Below, in pieces: positions 33,027 through 42,223 of a stretch of DNA of 49,413 bases. The notes beneath the pieces were generated by a model that saw only the letters and a program-made list of their open reading frames with translations, made no database searches and was not told the origin of the DNA. The stretch is taken from contig JALNXD010000021.1 of assembly GCA_023230565.1 (NCBI GenBank), forward strand, positions 1-49,413. The letters run 5' to 3'. The DNA is from Syntrophales bacterium. Lineage in GTDB: Bacteria > Desulfobacterota > Syntrophia > Syntrophales > UBA2210. The translations under genes and the position numbers were made by a program. Every line of letters begins with the position of its first letter. Positions within the stretch are counted from its first letter, which is position 1.

Positions 33027-34892
33027 ATGAGTAATTTATTGGTAAATACAAGGGATCAGAAGTTTGTGCTCTATGAGCAGATTGGTATTGAGAAGCTTTT
33101 TGCGTATGAAAAATATGCCGATTTTTCTATGGATGTCGTAGATATGATGCTGAACGAAGCGGAAAAATTTGCGGTAGAAGAACTGCTTCCCACTTATGAA
33201 ATCGCCGATAAAGAAGATCCTGCCGTTTTTAAAGACGGAAAGGCCCACGCCCCAAAATGCTTTCATGCACCATTCAAAAAAATAATTGAAGCAGGATGGT
33301 TCTGTTCAATCTTTCCTCCTGAAGTTGGCGGACAGGGGCTGCCGCAGGTGCTCTACACGGCGACAAGTGAGCTTTTTGGAGCGGCCAATTATGCGCTGAT
33401 GATGTACGTGGGTTTGACATTAGGTGCTGCCGGTCTGATTATGAATTATGGCACTGAAGAACAGAAGAACAAATACCTTTATAAAATGTGTGAAGGCCAA
33501 TGGGGCGGGACGATGTGTCTGACAGAGCCTGGAGCGGGAAGTGACGTAGGTGCATTGAGGACGACTGCAAAACGTCTACCCGATGGGAGGTACAGCATTA
33601 CAGGGACAAAATGTTTTATATCATCGGGTGATCATGATTTGACCGAGAATATCATCCATCCCGTTCTGGCAAGGATAGAAGGAGATCCTGCGGGTACCAA
33701 GGGGATATCAATATTTATTGTTCCAAAAATACGCGTAAATGATGATGGAACTTTGGGAGAGCCGAATGATGTGAATACCGGTAATATAGAACATAAAATG
33801 GGGATAAAAGGATCGGCGACGGCAACTTTGAATTTTGGAGAAAATGGCGAGTGTATCGGCGAATTACTCGGCAATGAGCGAGAAGGCATAAAAATCATGT
33901 TCCAGATGATGAACGAAGCAAGATTAGGCACAGGAATGCAGGGTCTTGATCACGGTTCGGCAGCGTTCGAGCATGCCGTGGCATATTCCAGAGAAAGGAT
34001 CCAGTTCAGGCATATCACAAGAATGGCAGAAAATGACGCTCCGGGTGTCGCAATAATAAATCACCCTGATATAAGAAGATCTCTTATCTGGATGAAGTCT
34101 CATGTGGAAGGGATGAGGGCTCTTAATTACTGGATAGGCTATTGTATAGATATGGAACAGATTGCCGAAACGGAAGAAGAGCGTCAGAAATGGAACGGTT
34201 TCGTAGAATTGTCAACTCCTGTAATTAAAGCCTACTGTTCTGACAAGGGAGTGGAAATTTGCTCACTTGCAATGGACGTATACGGAGGATACGGATATTG
34301 TCAGGAATATCCGATCGAACAGTATATGAGAGATGTAAAGATAGCCAGCATATATGAGGGAACCAATTATATTCAGGCGCTGGACCTGGTCGGCCGGAAG
34401 CTGGGACAACGCAAAGGCACGGATGTTATGAATCTCCTTGGAGAAATCGGGGCAACTATAGAAAAATGTAAAAATATTGAAAATCTGAAAAACTCTGCAG
34501 AACATCTGAATAGTGCCATGAGTGCATGGGGTAACCAGGTGATGCAGTTCGCAAGCTGGGGAAAGAAGGGGGAATTTCTTCTTCCGGTTTTAAATGCGCG
34601 GCCCTTTCTGATGATAATGGGCGACATGCTCATAGGATGGCAACTTCTTCAGGCGGCAGCGATTGCCTCCGAGAAACTGGATTCCCTGTACAAGGATTCG
34701 GGAGCCGATTCACCGGAAAAGCAGCGTGAACTGGGAAGGAATAATGCAGACGTTGCTTTTTATCAAGGCAAGCTCGCGTCTGCAAAATATTTTGCCGCCA
34801 ACGTGCTTACAACCGTTGAAGGAAGATTCAAGGCAATAACACTGGGCGATAAAAGCCCCATTGAAATCCTTGACGAATCATTTACTATCTAA
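33027..34892 (+). CDS. Acyl-CoA dehydrogenase, large FadE5/DmdC-like type (paralogue)
   Basis: A 621-residue paralogue of the enzyme at 29498, matching it along the whole length including the C-terminal helical domain. The key segments CLTEPGAGSDVGALRT, TGTKCFISSGDHDL and SIYEGTNYIQALDL are kept, with catalytic Glu in YEGT. The main differences lie in the stretch after residue 325 and around the substrate pocket (for example GLDHGSAAFEHAVAYSRERIQF), suggesting a different chain length or branched acyl group. GAGGAGG gives a strong ribosome-binding site. The pair probably arose by duplication around the thiolase. Confidence 0.95.
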   Translation: MSNLLVNTRDQKFVLYEQIGIEKLFAYEKYADFSMDVVDMMLNEAEKFAVEELLPTYEIADKEDPAVFKDGKAHAPKCFHAPFKKIIEAGWFCSIFPPEVGGQGLPQVLYTATSELFGAANYALMMYVGLTLGAAGLIMNYGTEEQKNKYLYKMCEGQWGGTMCLTEPGAGSDVGALRTTAKRLPDGRYSITGTKCFISSGDHDLTENIIHPVLARIEGDPAGTKGISIFIVPKIRVNDDGTLGEPNDVNTGNIEHKMGIKGSATATLNFGENGECIGELLGNEREGIKIMFQMMNEARLGTGMQGLDHGSAAFEHAVAYSRERIQFRHITRMAENDAPGVAIINHPDIRRSLIWMKSHVEGMRALNYWIGYCIDMEQIAETEEERQKWNGFVELSTPVIKAYCSDKGVEICSLAMDVYGGYGYCQEYPIEQYMRDVKIASIYEGTNYIQALDLVGRKLGQRKGTDVMNLLGEIGATIEKCKNIENLKNSAEHLNSAMSAWGNQVMQFASWGKKGEFLLPVLNARPFLMIMGDMLIGWQLLQAAAIASEKLDSLYKDSGADSPEKQRELGRNNADVAFYQGKLASAKYFAANVLTTVEGRFKAITLGDKSPIEILDESFTI

Positions 34893-34904
34893 TTACTTGA
34901 ACTC

Positions 34905-34942
34905 AAAGGACGCTTCTCGAGTTCTCAAAGGAAGCGTCCTTT
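34905..34942 (+). terminator. Terminator after second acyl-CoA dehydrogenase
   Basis: AAAGGACGCTTC (34905-34916) and GAAGCGTCCTTT (34931-34942) form a perfect 12-bp stem with a 14-nt loop, ending in a T-rich stretch. A second, imperfect GC-rich stem follows at 34947-34970. This closes the TetR/acyl-CoA dehydrogenase cluster. Confidence 0.75.
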
Positions 34943-35113
34943 CTTTGTGCGCGCCCGGCAGGGCGCACACACGTGTATGTACGGTGGTAAGGGAGGTAGG
35001 AGGACGTGAGCGCTCCTCCTCCCCGATTCAATGAGCTATTGAGTCATGGATTACTTGCAACTTCATGCCGGTTGCGATAAAGAGTAAAGAAAATTTATTT
35101 GCACGGTGGCGGT

Positions 35114-35905
35114 ATGAAGGTGGGATTTGTTCAATTCAGCCCTGTTTTCGGACAGGTCGAAGATAACATTAGCCGGGCGGAATGTTTTATAGAATCAGTT
35201 GAAGCTGATCTTTTGGTTTTGCCGGAGTTGTTTAATACCGGGTATCTTATTACTTCTCGGGAAGAAATCGAGAAACTTGCTGAACCTGTTCCAAGTGGAA
35301 TTACGACTGAAGCATTATCTGAAATGGCATCCCGTCGTTCCTGTTACCTGGTCGCAGGTATTGCGGAACGTGATGATGATAAAATTTATAATTCAGCTGT
35401 GTGTGTTGGACCGCATGGATTTATTGGGGCGTACAGGAAAATTCATCTGTTCTCTGAAGAAAAAAACTGGTTCAGTCCGGGTAACAGGGAATTTCAGGTA
35501 TATGATATCGGTGTATGCCGCATAGGGATTATGATCTGCTTTGACTGGATTTTTCCGGAATCGATGAGGACGCTTTCCTTGAAAGGAGCGCATGTCATAT
35601 GCCACCCTTCGAACCTTGTGCTACCTTTCTGCCAGGATGCAATGAAAACCAGATCACTGGAAAATCGAGTCTATTCAATAACGGCAAATAGAACGGGAAG
35701 TGAAGAAAGAGGAGATAAAAAACTTTCTTACACCGGAAAAAGTCAAGTAATGAGCCCCGAGGCCGAGTTGATTATAAGGTCCGGTGATGATACTGAAGAA
35801 GCACACGCAGTAGCAATCGATATTTCAAAAGCCGAGAAAAAACTTTTAAATGAGTACAATGATCTTTTTAAAGACCGCCGGCCGGAGTTTTATTTCATTC
35901 CATGA
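35114..35905 (+). CDS. Carbon-nitrogen hydrolase (nitrilase superfamily)
   Basis: A 263-residue nitrilase-superfamily enzyme with the complete triad: Glu38 in VLPELFNTGY, Lys109 in YRKIHLF and Cys142 in IMICFDWIFPES. Members hydrolyse amides or carbamoyl groups; closest in look are omega-amidase/N-carbamoyl-type bacterial enzymes, but the substrate is not readable from sequence. The start is placed at 35114, since the longer frame begins only with TTG at 35099; the ribosome-binding site is weak (GGTGGCGG). It stands alone after the terminators of the acyl-CoA dehydrogenase cluster. Confidence 0.9.
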   Translation: MKVGFVQFSPVFGQVEDNISRAECFIESVEADLLVLPELFNTGYLITSREEIEKLAEPVPSGITTEALSEMASRRSCYLVAGIAERDDDKIYNSAVCVGPHGFIGAYRKIHLFSEEKNWFSPGNREFQVYDIGVCRIGIMICFDWIFPESMRTLSLKGAHVICHPSNLVLPFCQDAMKTRSLENRVYSITANRTGSEERGDKKLSYTGKSQVMSPEAELIIRSGDDTEEAHAVAIDISKAEKKLLNEYNDLFKDRRPEFYFIP

Positions 35906-35991
35906 CTGATTAAAAAAAGCTTCTTGTGGTAAACCGGACCAGCATGTGATGCTTCGTCACTATTGCACCATAAAAAAATAATGGTGATTAT

Positions 35992-37521
35992 TTATCCTGA
36001 CGCCGTCAGCTGGTTTTTAGTCATCCCTGAACGGTACATCTTTTTTGCCACTTTCCGGAAATGATGTCCAAAAATTATAAGAGTAATTGTTTCCGGGAAA
36101 GCACGCCTGTGGAAGGTTGCCGATTTTAAAATCATTTTCCAGTAATACCATTGACTTATACCGTTTCCGAGTACTCCAAGATAAAAAATGGATCTGAAAA
36201 AGGCCTTAAGATCGCTAGAGGTGATTTTACGCTTCTGGGCAAATTTCGGCTTATCATAATTTTCTAGAAATCGGCTCAGTCTTTGATAGTAGTACTTGGG
36301 GCTATAGATAGTCTTTACCATTTTCCTGTATCCATCCATGAGCAGATTTTTGTCCATAGCCGGAATAAAATTAAGGCTTCCGTCGGTGTTATTGCCGGTG
36401 GCACATTCCTCAAGGCGATCTTCTTCCTTGAGTCTGTGCCATAAGCGGGTATTCGGAAGGGCCTGCAAAAGACCAACCATTGCGGTTACAACGCCTGTCT
36501 CCTGGATGAATTTGATTTGTCGTGAAAAGATACTCTCATCGTCATTATCAAAGCCGATTATATATCCTCCCAGAACCTCGAGCCCTGCTTTTTGTAGCTT
36601 CTTGATCGCATCATTTACATTCAAACTGACATTCTGCAGTTTGGAACACTCCTTTAAACTTGCTTCGTTCGGGGTCTCAAGCCCCACAAAAACACTGTCG
36701 AAAGCGGATTTGACCATTAAATCTATTAATTCATCGTCTTCAGCAAGATTGATTGAGGCTTCCGTAAAAAAAGTAAAAGGATAATGGTGATCTTTCATCC
36801 ATTCGATTATCCTGGGAAGCATCGCTTTAATCGCTCGTTTATTTCCGATGAAATTATCATCAACGATGAAGAGACTTCCTCTCCATCCGATATCATAAAT
36901 GGCTTGCAACTCAGATAAAAACTGTTCCGTGCTCTTTAATCTGGGGCGATGACCGAAAAGAATTGTCACATCGCAAAACTCACAATTGAAGGGGCAACCG
37001 CGGGAATATTGAACGAGCAGGGTAGCATAATCCTTTACACGAATGAGATCCCAGCGGGGAATCGGCGTTTCCGCCATATCGATGAAATCGTCAGAATTGT
37101 ATATTGGTCCTGGACAGCCATTTTCAAGATCTTTCAAGAAGAGTGGAAGAGTATTCTCCGCTTCATTCAAAATCAAATGGTCGATACGGTTTTTATATTC
37201 GTCGGGCACTGCTGTAAAAAGAGGACCGCCTGCAATTACTTTTTTATCATACCGCCTGCATTGTTCCAGCACGTGATCAACGGATTCCTTTTGAATCAGC
37301 ATGGCACTTAACATCACATAATCGGCCCATTCGAGATCTTTAGATCTGAGTTTTTCAATATTCATGTCTACAAGGCGCAGATTCCATTCTTTCGGCAGCA
37401 TAGCAGCAATCGTAAGTAATCCTAGGGGAGGAAACGCGGTTTTCTTGGATACGAACTTGAGACTGTATTTAAAACTCCAGAATGTTACAGGATAGCGCGG
37501 ATATACTAGTAAAATATTCAT
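35992..37521 (-). CDS. B12-binding-type radical SAM protein with DUF4070 C-terminus
   Basis: A 509-residue protein of the BchE/HpnP-like class. Residues 1-150 form a cobalamin-binding-like Rossmann fold (FPPLGLLTIAAMLP at about 30-43), without the DxHxxG motif for base-off binding. The radical SAM domain carries Cys176, Cys180 and Cys183 in GCPFNCEFC and runs to about 390. The rest matches the DUF4070 tail. Hopanoid C-2 methylase (HpnP) is one characterised member with a similar start. No hopanoid genes are nearby, so a lipid or other methylation remains a guess. It is divergent from the cyclopropane synthase gene. Confidence 0.85.
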   Translation of the reverse strand: MNILLVYPRYPVTFWSFKYSLKFVSKKTAFPPLGLLTIAAMLPKEWNLRLVDMNIEKLRSKDLEWADYVMLSAMLIQKESVDHVLEQCRRYDKKVIAGGPLFTAVPDEYKNRIDHLILNEAENTLPLFLKDLENGCPGPIYNSDDFIDMAETPIPRWDLIRVKDYATLLVQYSRGCPFNCEFCDVTILFGHRPRLKSTEQFLSELQAIYDIGWRGSLFIVDDNFIGNKRAIKAMLPRIIEWMKDHHYPFTFFTEASINLAEDDELIDLMVKSAFDSVFVGLETPNEASLKECSKLQNVSLNVNDAIKKLQKAGLEVLGGYIIGFDNDDESIFSRQIKFIQETGVVTAMVGLLQALPNTRLWHRLKEEDRLEECATGNNTDGSLNFIPAMDKNLLMDGYRKMVKTIYSPKYYYQRLSRFLENYDKPKFAQKRKITSSDLKAFFRSIFYLGVLGNGISQWYYWKMILKSATFHRRAFPETITLIIFGHHFRKVAKKMYRSGMTKNQLTASG

Positions 37522-37987
37522 ATTTTGATCCTTTGCTGATGTGGCCGACAGACTTCCGATATGGAAAACTATCAGTATCCGGTTGTGTCACACTGCCGAA
37601 TTGCGCAGTAAAATTCGCAGTCGTAACAAGGGCAGTTGAACCGCCCGGATGATATTCAGGGCCTCGGTATGGACCCCAAATTACACTAAAATGCCCCCTC
37701 TCCTGGAACTGTAATATTGTAATTACCAGTAAGAGGAGGCACGTTATTTATAAAATACAGGACTACTTCACCAATAGCGAGTACTCCTGAGTATACAAAA
37801 ATAACGCTGTTACTTTCAAGAAATATTACGTTTAATTTTGATGGTTTCGTAAAAAGCTTCTTATGCCTGCTGAGCCGGCAATATACACAGAAAGGAACAC
37901 GAGAAAAGATATATTGAAAAAAGTTCTTGAATATCATGGATCTTCAACTTTAAGATAATTCATTATTCAAAACTGAGGAGGATTTGC
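37522..37987. other. Long divergent intergenic region with a hairpin
   Basis: This 466-bp region separates the divergent radical SAM and cyclopropane synthase genes and must hold both promoters. A long imperfect inverted repeat occurs at 37692-37741. The 83-codon minus-strand frame inside (37686-37937) has no ribosome-binding site or known likeness and I do not call it a gene. Confidence 0.4.
37692..37741. repeat. 50-nt imperfect hairpin in divergent region
   Basis: TGCCCCCTCT (37692-37701) pairs with AGAGGAGGCA (37732-37741) with one mismatch. Inside it CTGG pairs with CCAG, and GTAAT with ATTAC. It could be an untranslated-leader structure, a small RNA or a relic repeat. Confidence 0.45.
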
Positions 37988-39106
37988 ATGAAAACGGGAA
38001 AATATAAGGATATCGCACAGAAAATGTTAAATTCAGCAGGTATCGTCATAAATGGGGATGCTCCGTCAGATATTACTGTATACAACGAAGATTTATATGA
38101 GAGGGTTCTCACCAAAGGTTCTCTCGGGTTCGGAGAAGCCTATATGGACGGCTGGTGGGATTGCAAGAAACTGGACGATTTCTTTTGCCGCATTTTGTCC
38201 CACAAGTTAGACACAGAAGTGCTCAATATCAATGATTCCCTGAGGGTGATCAAAGCCAGGCTTCTTAATCAAGGACGTAAATCCCTCGCATTTGAAATTG
38301 GCCGGTGTCATTATGATATAGGAAACGACCTGTACAGGCAAATGCTTGATAAAAGGATGATTTACAGTTGCGGGTATTGGAAGGAGGCTCACGATATTGA
38401 CACGGCGCAAGAAAAAAAACTGGAACTCATTTGCCGTAAACTGGATCTAAAACCCGGCATGCGGCTTCTTGATATTGGCTGTGGCTGGGGTGGCACCGCG
38501 AAATACGCGGCTGAACATTACGGAGCCGATGTAGTAGGGGTGACGGTTTCCGAAGAGCAGGTTAAACTCGCCAGGGAATTTTGCAAGAACCTTCCTGTAG
38601 AGATAAAGTTGCAGGACTACCGTGATATCGAGGGAATTTTTGACCGTATAGTTTCGGTTGGAATGGTGGAACATGTGGGGGTAAAGAATTATCCAATTTA
38701 TTTCAAAATCGCAAGAGAACACCTTAAAGAAGACGGTATTTTTCTCCTTCATACAATCGGCAGCAATAAGTCACAAGTAAATACGGATCCCTGGATAGAG
38801 CGCTATATTTTCCCTAATTCCATGCTTCCTTCGGGCAAACAGCTTTTAGAAGCAAGTGAAGAGTATTTCGTAATGGAAGACTGGCATAATTTTGGTGCGT
38901 ACTATGATAGAACACTTATGTGCTGGTTTCAGAGATTTGACGAAGCCTGGGAGAAAATTCGCGATGGTTACGATGACCGATTCTATCGCATGTGGAAATA
39001 TTATCTTCTTTCCTGTGCAGGTGCTTTTCGTGCCCGCCAGATACAATTGTGGCAGATCGTTTTCAGCCCGAAAGGGGTTGCGGGAGGTTTTACTTGTCCC
39101 AGGTGA
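37988..39106 (+). CDS. cfa: Cyclopropane-fatty-acyl-phospholipid synthase
   Basis: A 372-residue SAM-dependent enzyme of the CFA synthase family. An N-terminal lipid-binding region (about 1-110, with GSLGFGEAYMDGWWD at about 43-57) precedes the methyltransferase core LDIGCGWGGTAKYAAEHYGADVVG (ends LDIGCGWGG and VVGVTVSEEQ, about 160-192), VEHVG (about 228), YIFPNSMLPS and RTLMCWFQRFDEAW. It adds a methylene bridge to double bonds of membrane phospholipids, an adaptation to stress or to growth on fatty acids. A strong AGGAGG ribosome-binding site precedes the ATG. Confidence 0.95.
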   Translation: MKTGKYKDIAQKMLNSAGIVINGDAPSDITVYNEDLYERVLTKGSLGFGEAYMDGWWDCKKLDDFFCRILSHKLDTEVLNINDSLRVIKARLLNQGRKSLAFEIGRCHYDIGNDLYRQMLDKRMIYSCGYWKEAHDIDTAQEKKLELICRKLDLKPGMRLLDIGCGWGGTAKYAAEHYGADVVGVTVSEEQVKLAREFCKNLPVEIKLQDYRDIEGIFDRIVSVGMVEHVGVKNYPIYFKIAREHLKEDGIFLLHTIGSNKSQVNTDPWIERYIFPNSMLPSGKQLLEASEEYFVMEDWHNFGAYYDRTLMCWFQRFDEAWEKIRDGYDDRFYRMWKYYLLSCAGAFRARQIQLWQIVFSPKGVAGGFTCPR

Positions 39107-39148
39107 AATGTCGTTAGCATATGAGGGACTTTTGAAAAAACTGTTGTC

Positions 39149-39168
39149 ATACCGGCGAAGACCGGTAT
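39149..39168. repeat. REP-like intergenic palindrome
   Basis: GTC followed by ATACCGG (39149-39155), loop CGAAGA and CCGGTAT (39162-39168). The GTCAT-xxCCGGCGAAxxCCGG form is that of a widespread interspersed repeat. It lies just after the cyclopropane synthase gene. Confidence 0.6.
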
Positions 39169-39374
39169 ACGGGTTACCAGGCATTTTCCGGATTAGGGAC
39201 AATGCTTCCAAGATGACCTGAAGAGAAAATGTGGAAAATATGTAAAGGCTTTTACGGTTGTAAAAATTAAAATGATCGCGCTCGGCGATATCTGCTTGAC
39301 AATCACTTCAGGGAACGCTATCAGATTCAATGATTTTTGTGAACAGCAGAAAGAGAAGGAAAAGGAGAATAATT

Positions 39375-39740
39375 ATGGGTTTTATCTTACCTACCAAGGA
39401 TCAATTCAAAGAATTAATGTCCCAGGAGTATAAAGGACCCATTGTGATGGTAAATTTGCTTAAATTCAAGCCAAATGGAGGTGCCGAATCATATCAGAAA
39501 TATTATGAGGCAACAAAGTCTCTGATGTTTGGAAAAGCGATCACCAGCGTCGTATTTCGTGGCAAGGGGCTGCTTCCCGTTATAGGAAACGAGAAATGGG
39601 ATGCCATTGCCCTGTATGAATATCCATCCATTGACGCATTCATCGACATGAACAGGGATAAAGATTATCAGGCTATTGTGCATTATCGTACCGATGCTCT
39701 CGAGGATTCGAGACTCTACTGTACTGCTCCGGAGGAATAG
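39375..39740 (+). CDS. DUF1330-like small protein
   Basis: A 121-residue protein with a ferredoxin-like (dimeric alpha-beta barrel) pattern: GPIVMVNLLKFKP (about 19-31), a central VFRGKGLLPVIGNEKWDAIALYEYPSIDAF (ends VFRGKG and YEYPSIDAF) and a closing YRTDALEDSRLYC. This matches the DUF1330/EthD-like group, whose function is mostly unknown. The start is 39375, where AAGGAG lies 7 nt upstream; an upstream ATG at 39330 would add a basic tail and lacks such a site. It is convergent with the transglycosylase gene. Confidence 0.75.
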   Translation: MGFILPTKDQFKELMSQEYKGPIVMVNLLKFKPNGGAESYQKYYEATKSLMFGKAITSVVFRGKGLLPVIGNEKWDAIALYEYPSIDAFIDMNRDKDYQAIVHYRTDALEDSRLYCTAPEE

Positions 39741-39757
39741 AAGCGTTAAGTATTTCT

Positions 39758-40858
39758 TTATTTCTGCGGGTAAATCAGCAGTCGGTCACCGGGATGAATC
39801 GGTTCATCAATTTCAAGATCATTCCAAAGAAAGAGGGCAGGCAGGGGTACATTGAAACGATCCGCTATTATAGAAAGATTATCCCCTTTCTTTACTGTGT
39901 ACAGATATTCGGTTTCTTCCGACATCCATTGTTCCAGAAGTCTCGTGTAGCGGGAGTGGAATTGCTCTGATGCTTCCGCAGGAACAAAAATGCTGTAGGT
40001 GCCTTCATTTAAGTAATACCCCCTGATTTCCGGATTAAGATCCTTAATTACTTTAAAACTGGTATTTGCTGCTTCGGCAACGATTCTGACAGGCAACCTC
40101 TCGGGACTTTTAAAGGTTATGCGTTCGCACGTATAGGGCTGATACAAATCTTCGTTGGTAAAAAGAAATCCATATTTCTCCGGGTTGCTTATAATTAATT
40201 TAGCGGCAGCAATTCTTAAAATGTAACGCTGTGTTTCAAGAGGCAGGTAGAGGGAATAATAGTCATTTGTTTTCTGGGCAAGAATTTCCGTTTTCATCCC
40301 TTGCAGCCCCATATTGTATGCTGCTGCAGCCAATGTCCATGAATTGAAAACCCCGTGATACTCTTTAAGGCAATGCAGGGCGGCACGAGTTGAGGCATGA
40401 AGGCTTCGTCTTTCATCCAGTCCTTCATCTATCGTAAGCCCGTATTTCTTACCGGTTGATGCAGTGAACTGCCAGTAGCCGATTGCACCTTTAGAAGAGC
40501 CTGCATGCGGAAGAAGGGCGCTTTCAATCAGTGCGATATATTTTAAATCATCCGGCATATCGGCATCTTTCAGCATCTTGCCTATCAATGGGAAATGTCG
40601 ATTTGATCGTTTTATCCAGAGAATAACCTGTGGCCTGTTCCATAAAGAAAGAAGCATCTCTTTCTCGAAACGCTCCCTGATGTCCTGATTGTCCAGAGGG
40701 ACGGTTTCTCCGCAAAAAGTGATCGGATCCTCCATTCTGAGGTAATTTATAAGAAATGGCGGATCTGGAGATTCGGGATTTCCGGAGGCCGGGGAAGTGA
40801 TTGTGAAAGAAAATGCCAGACATATAAAAATAAAAAAAAGAGAGGTATTAGATTTCAT
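39758..40858 (-). CDS. Membrane-bound lytic transglycosylase, MltD-like, with LysM
   Basis: A 366-residue exported protein. A signal segment (about 1-26: MKSNTSLFFIF start and a hydrophobic run) is followed by a GH23 lysozyme-like domain with the catalytic Glu in ALIESALLPHAGSSKGAIGYWQF (ends ALIESALL and GYWQF, near residue 107-130) and AAAAYNMG near 190. A C-terminal LysM domain (about 320-362, YTVKKGDNLSIIADRFNVP) binds peptidoglycan. The enzyme cleaves glycan strands in the cell wall. The start is placed at 40858, since the longer frame begins with TTG. Confidence 0.9.
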   Translation of the reverse strand: MKSNTSLFFIFICLAFSFTITSPASGNPESPDPPFLINYLRMEDPITFCGETVPLDNQDIRERFEKEMLLSLWNRPQVILWIKRSNRHFPLIGKMLKDADMPDDLKYIALIESALLPHAGSSKGAIGYWQFTASTGKKYGLTIDEGLDERRSLHASTRAALHCLKEYHGVFNSWTLAAAAYNMGLQGMKTEILAQKTNDYYSLYLPLETQRYILRIAAAKLIISNPEKYGFLFTNEDLYQPYTCERITFKSPERLPVRIVAEAANTSFKVIKDLNPEIRGYYLNEGTYSIFVPAEASEQFHSRYTRLLEQWMSEETEYLYTVKKGDNLSIIADRFNVPLPALFLWNDLEIDEPIHPGDRLLIYPQK

Positions 40859-40915
40859 ACTAGCTGCCCACAGTTTTTGAAGCAACAATGAGCGTAAGGA
40901 AGCCGCCCACAGTTG

Positions 40916-42223
40916 TCAATATGAATGCATCCATGCGCGAAAATCATCGAGAGCCCGGGCTTTATACCGGAGGCCCCGTTCACTTTTTTTGATCCGGCCT
41001 TCAAGTTGAGGAAACAGGCCGAAATTAATATTCATAGGTTGAAATGATTTACTGCAGGTTTCAGTGATATGACGAACAAGAGCTCCAAAGGCTGTCGTTA
41101 CTGGAGGGGGAAACGGGGTTTCCCCGGAAATCAGTTTTGTTGCGGATAATCCAGCCCAGACGCCCATTGCACTTGATTCAAGATAGCCTTCAACACCTGT
41201 GATCTGTCCTGCAAAAAGCACATTATTTTTATTCTTCAGCTGAAGCGATTTTCTTAAAAGTAGAGGTGCATTAATGAAAGTGTTTCGGTGAATGCTGCCG
41301 AAACGAGCAAATTCAGCTTTCTCCAGTCCCTGAATCATTCTGAAAATTCTCTTTTGTTCCGGCCAGGCGAGTTTCGTCTGAAATCCTACCATATTATACA
41401 GGCTCGCCTCTTTATTCTCCCGACGAAGTTGAATTACTGCATAGGGCTGCTGTCCTGTTTTCGGATCGATCAGACCCACCGGCTTCATAGGGCCGAATCT
41501 CAGTGTTTCTCTTCCTCTTTTTGCCATTACCTCAATGGGCAGACATCCTTCAAAAAAAGTGGCATCTTCAAAATCCCGAAAGGGGATTTCACGTCCTCCG
41601 ATAATCTCATTGCAAAAATTTTCATATTCTTCTATCGAAAGAGGGCAATTCAGGTAATCCCCTTCTCCCTCGGTGTATCTGGAGGCTTGGAATATTGCAT
41701 CAGAGCTGATGGAGTCTGCTTCGATAATCGGCGATATTGCATCGTAAAAATATAGATATTCCTGACCTGTCAGTTCCGATATCGTTTTGGACAGGCCCTC
41801 CGATGTCAGAGGTCCTGTTGCTATGATACAAATCCGGTCTTCCGGGATTTCTGTCACCTCTTCACGATAAAGATGAAAATCATCATGCAGGAGAAGGGAT
41901 GTTTCCACATGGAGGGAAAATTTCAATCTATCCACTGCCAGAGCTTTTCCTGCCGGAATTCTTGATGCAAAGGCTGCGCTCATGACGAGAGAATCTGCAA
42001 GTTTCATTTCTTCCTTGAGAAGGCCGATTGCAGTTTCAGGGTTTTCAGATCGGAAGGAATTACTGCAGACGAGTTCAGCCAGATGAGGTGAACGATGAGC
42101 TTCGGAATATAAAAGGGGCTTCATCTCATAAAGCTCGACAGGAATTCCCTTTCGAAGGATCTGCCAAGCCGCTTCACAACCTGCGAGACCTCCCCCGATA
42201 ATTGTAACTGGCACGGTTTTCAT
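40916..42223 (-). CDS. trmFO: tRNA (uracil-54-C5)-methyltransferase, folate-dependent
   Basis: A 435-residue flavoprotein of normal TrmFO (Gid) length. It starts with the FAD motif VTIIGGGLAGCEAAW (6-20) and contains the family segments LVCSNSFRSENPETAIGLLK (ends LVCSNSFRS and IGLLKEEM, about 51-71), FEGCLPIEVMAKRG (about 225-238) and GQITGVEGYLESSAMG (about 333-348). It methylates U54 of tRNA with methylene-tetrahydrofolate. Its ATG overlaps the topA stop by 4 nt, the usual topA-trmFO coupling. Confidence 0.97.
   Translation of the reverse strand: MKTVPVTIIGGGLAGCEAAWQILRKGIPVELYEMKPLLYSEAHRSPHLAELVCSNSFRSENPETAIGLLKEEMKLADSLVMSAAFASRIPAGKALAVDRLKFSLHVETSLLLHDDFHLYREEVTEIPEDRICIIATGPLTSEGLSKTISELTGQEYLYFYDAISPIIEADSISSDAIFQASRYTEGEGDYLNCPLSIEEYENFCNEIIGGREIPFRDFEDATFFEGCLPIEVMAKRGRETLRFGPMKPVGLIDPKTGQQPYAVIQLRRENKEASLYNMVGFQTKLAWPEQKRIFRMIQGLEKAEFARFGSIHRNTFINAPLLLRKSLQLKNKNNVLFAGQITGVEGYLESSAMGVWAGLSATKLISGETPFPPPVTTAFGALVRHITETCSKSFQPMNINFGLFPQLEGRIKKSERGLRYKARALDDFRAWMHSY

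Noticed and set aside
37686..37937. 83-codon minus-strand frame between radical SAM and cyclopropane synthase genes
   Set aside because: No ribosome-binding site, no recognisable product, and it overlaps the hairpin and probable promoters.
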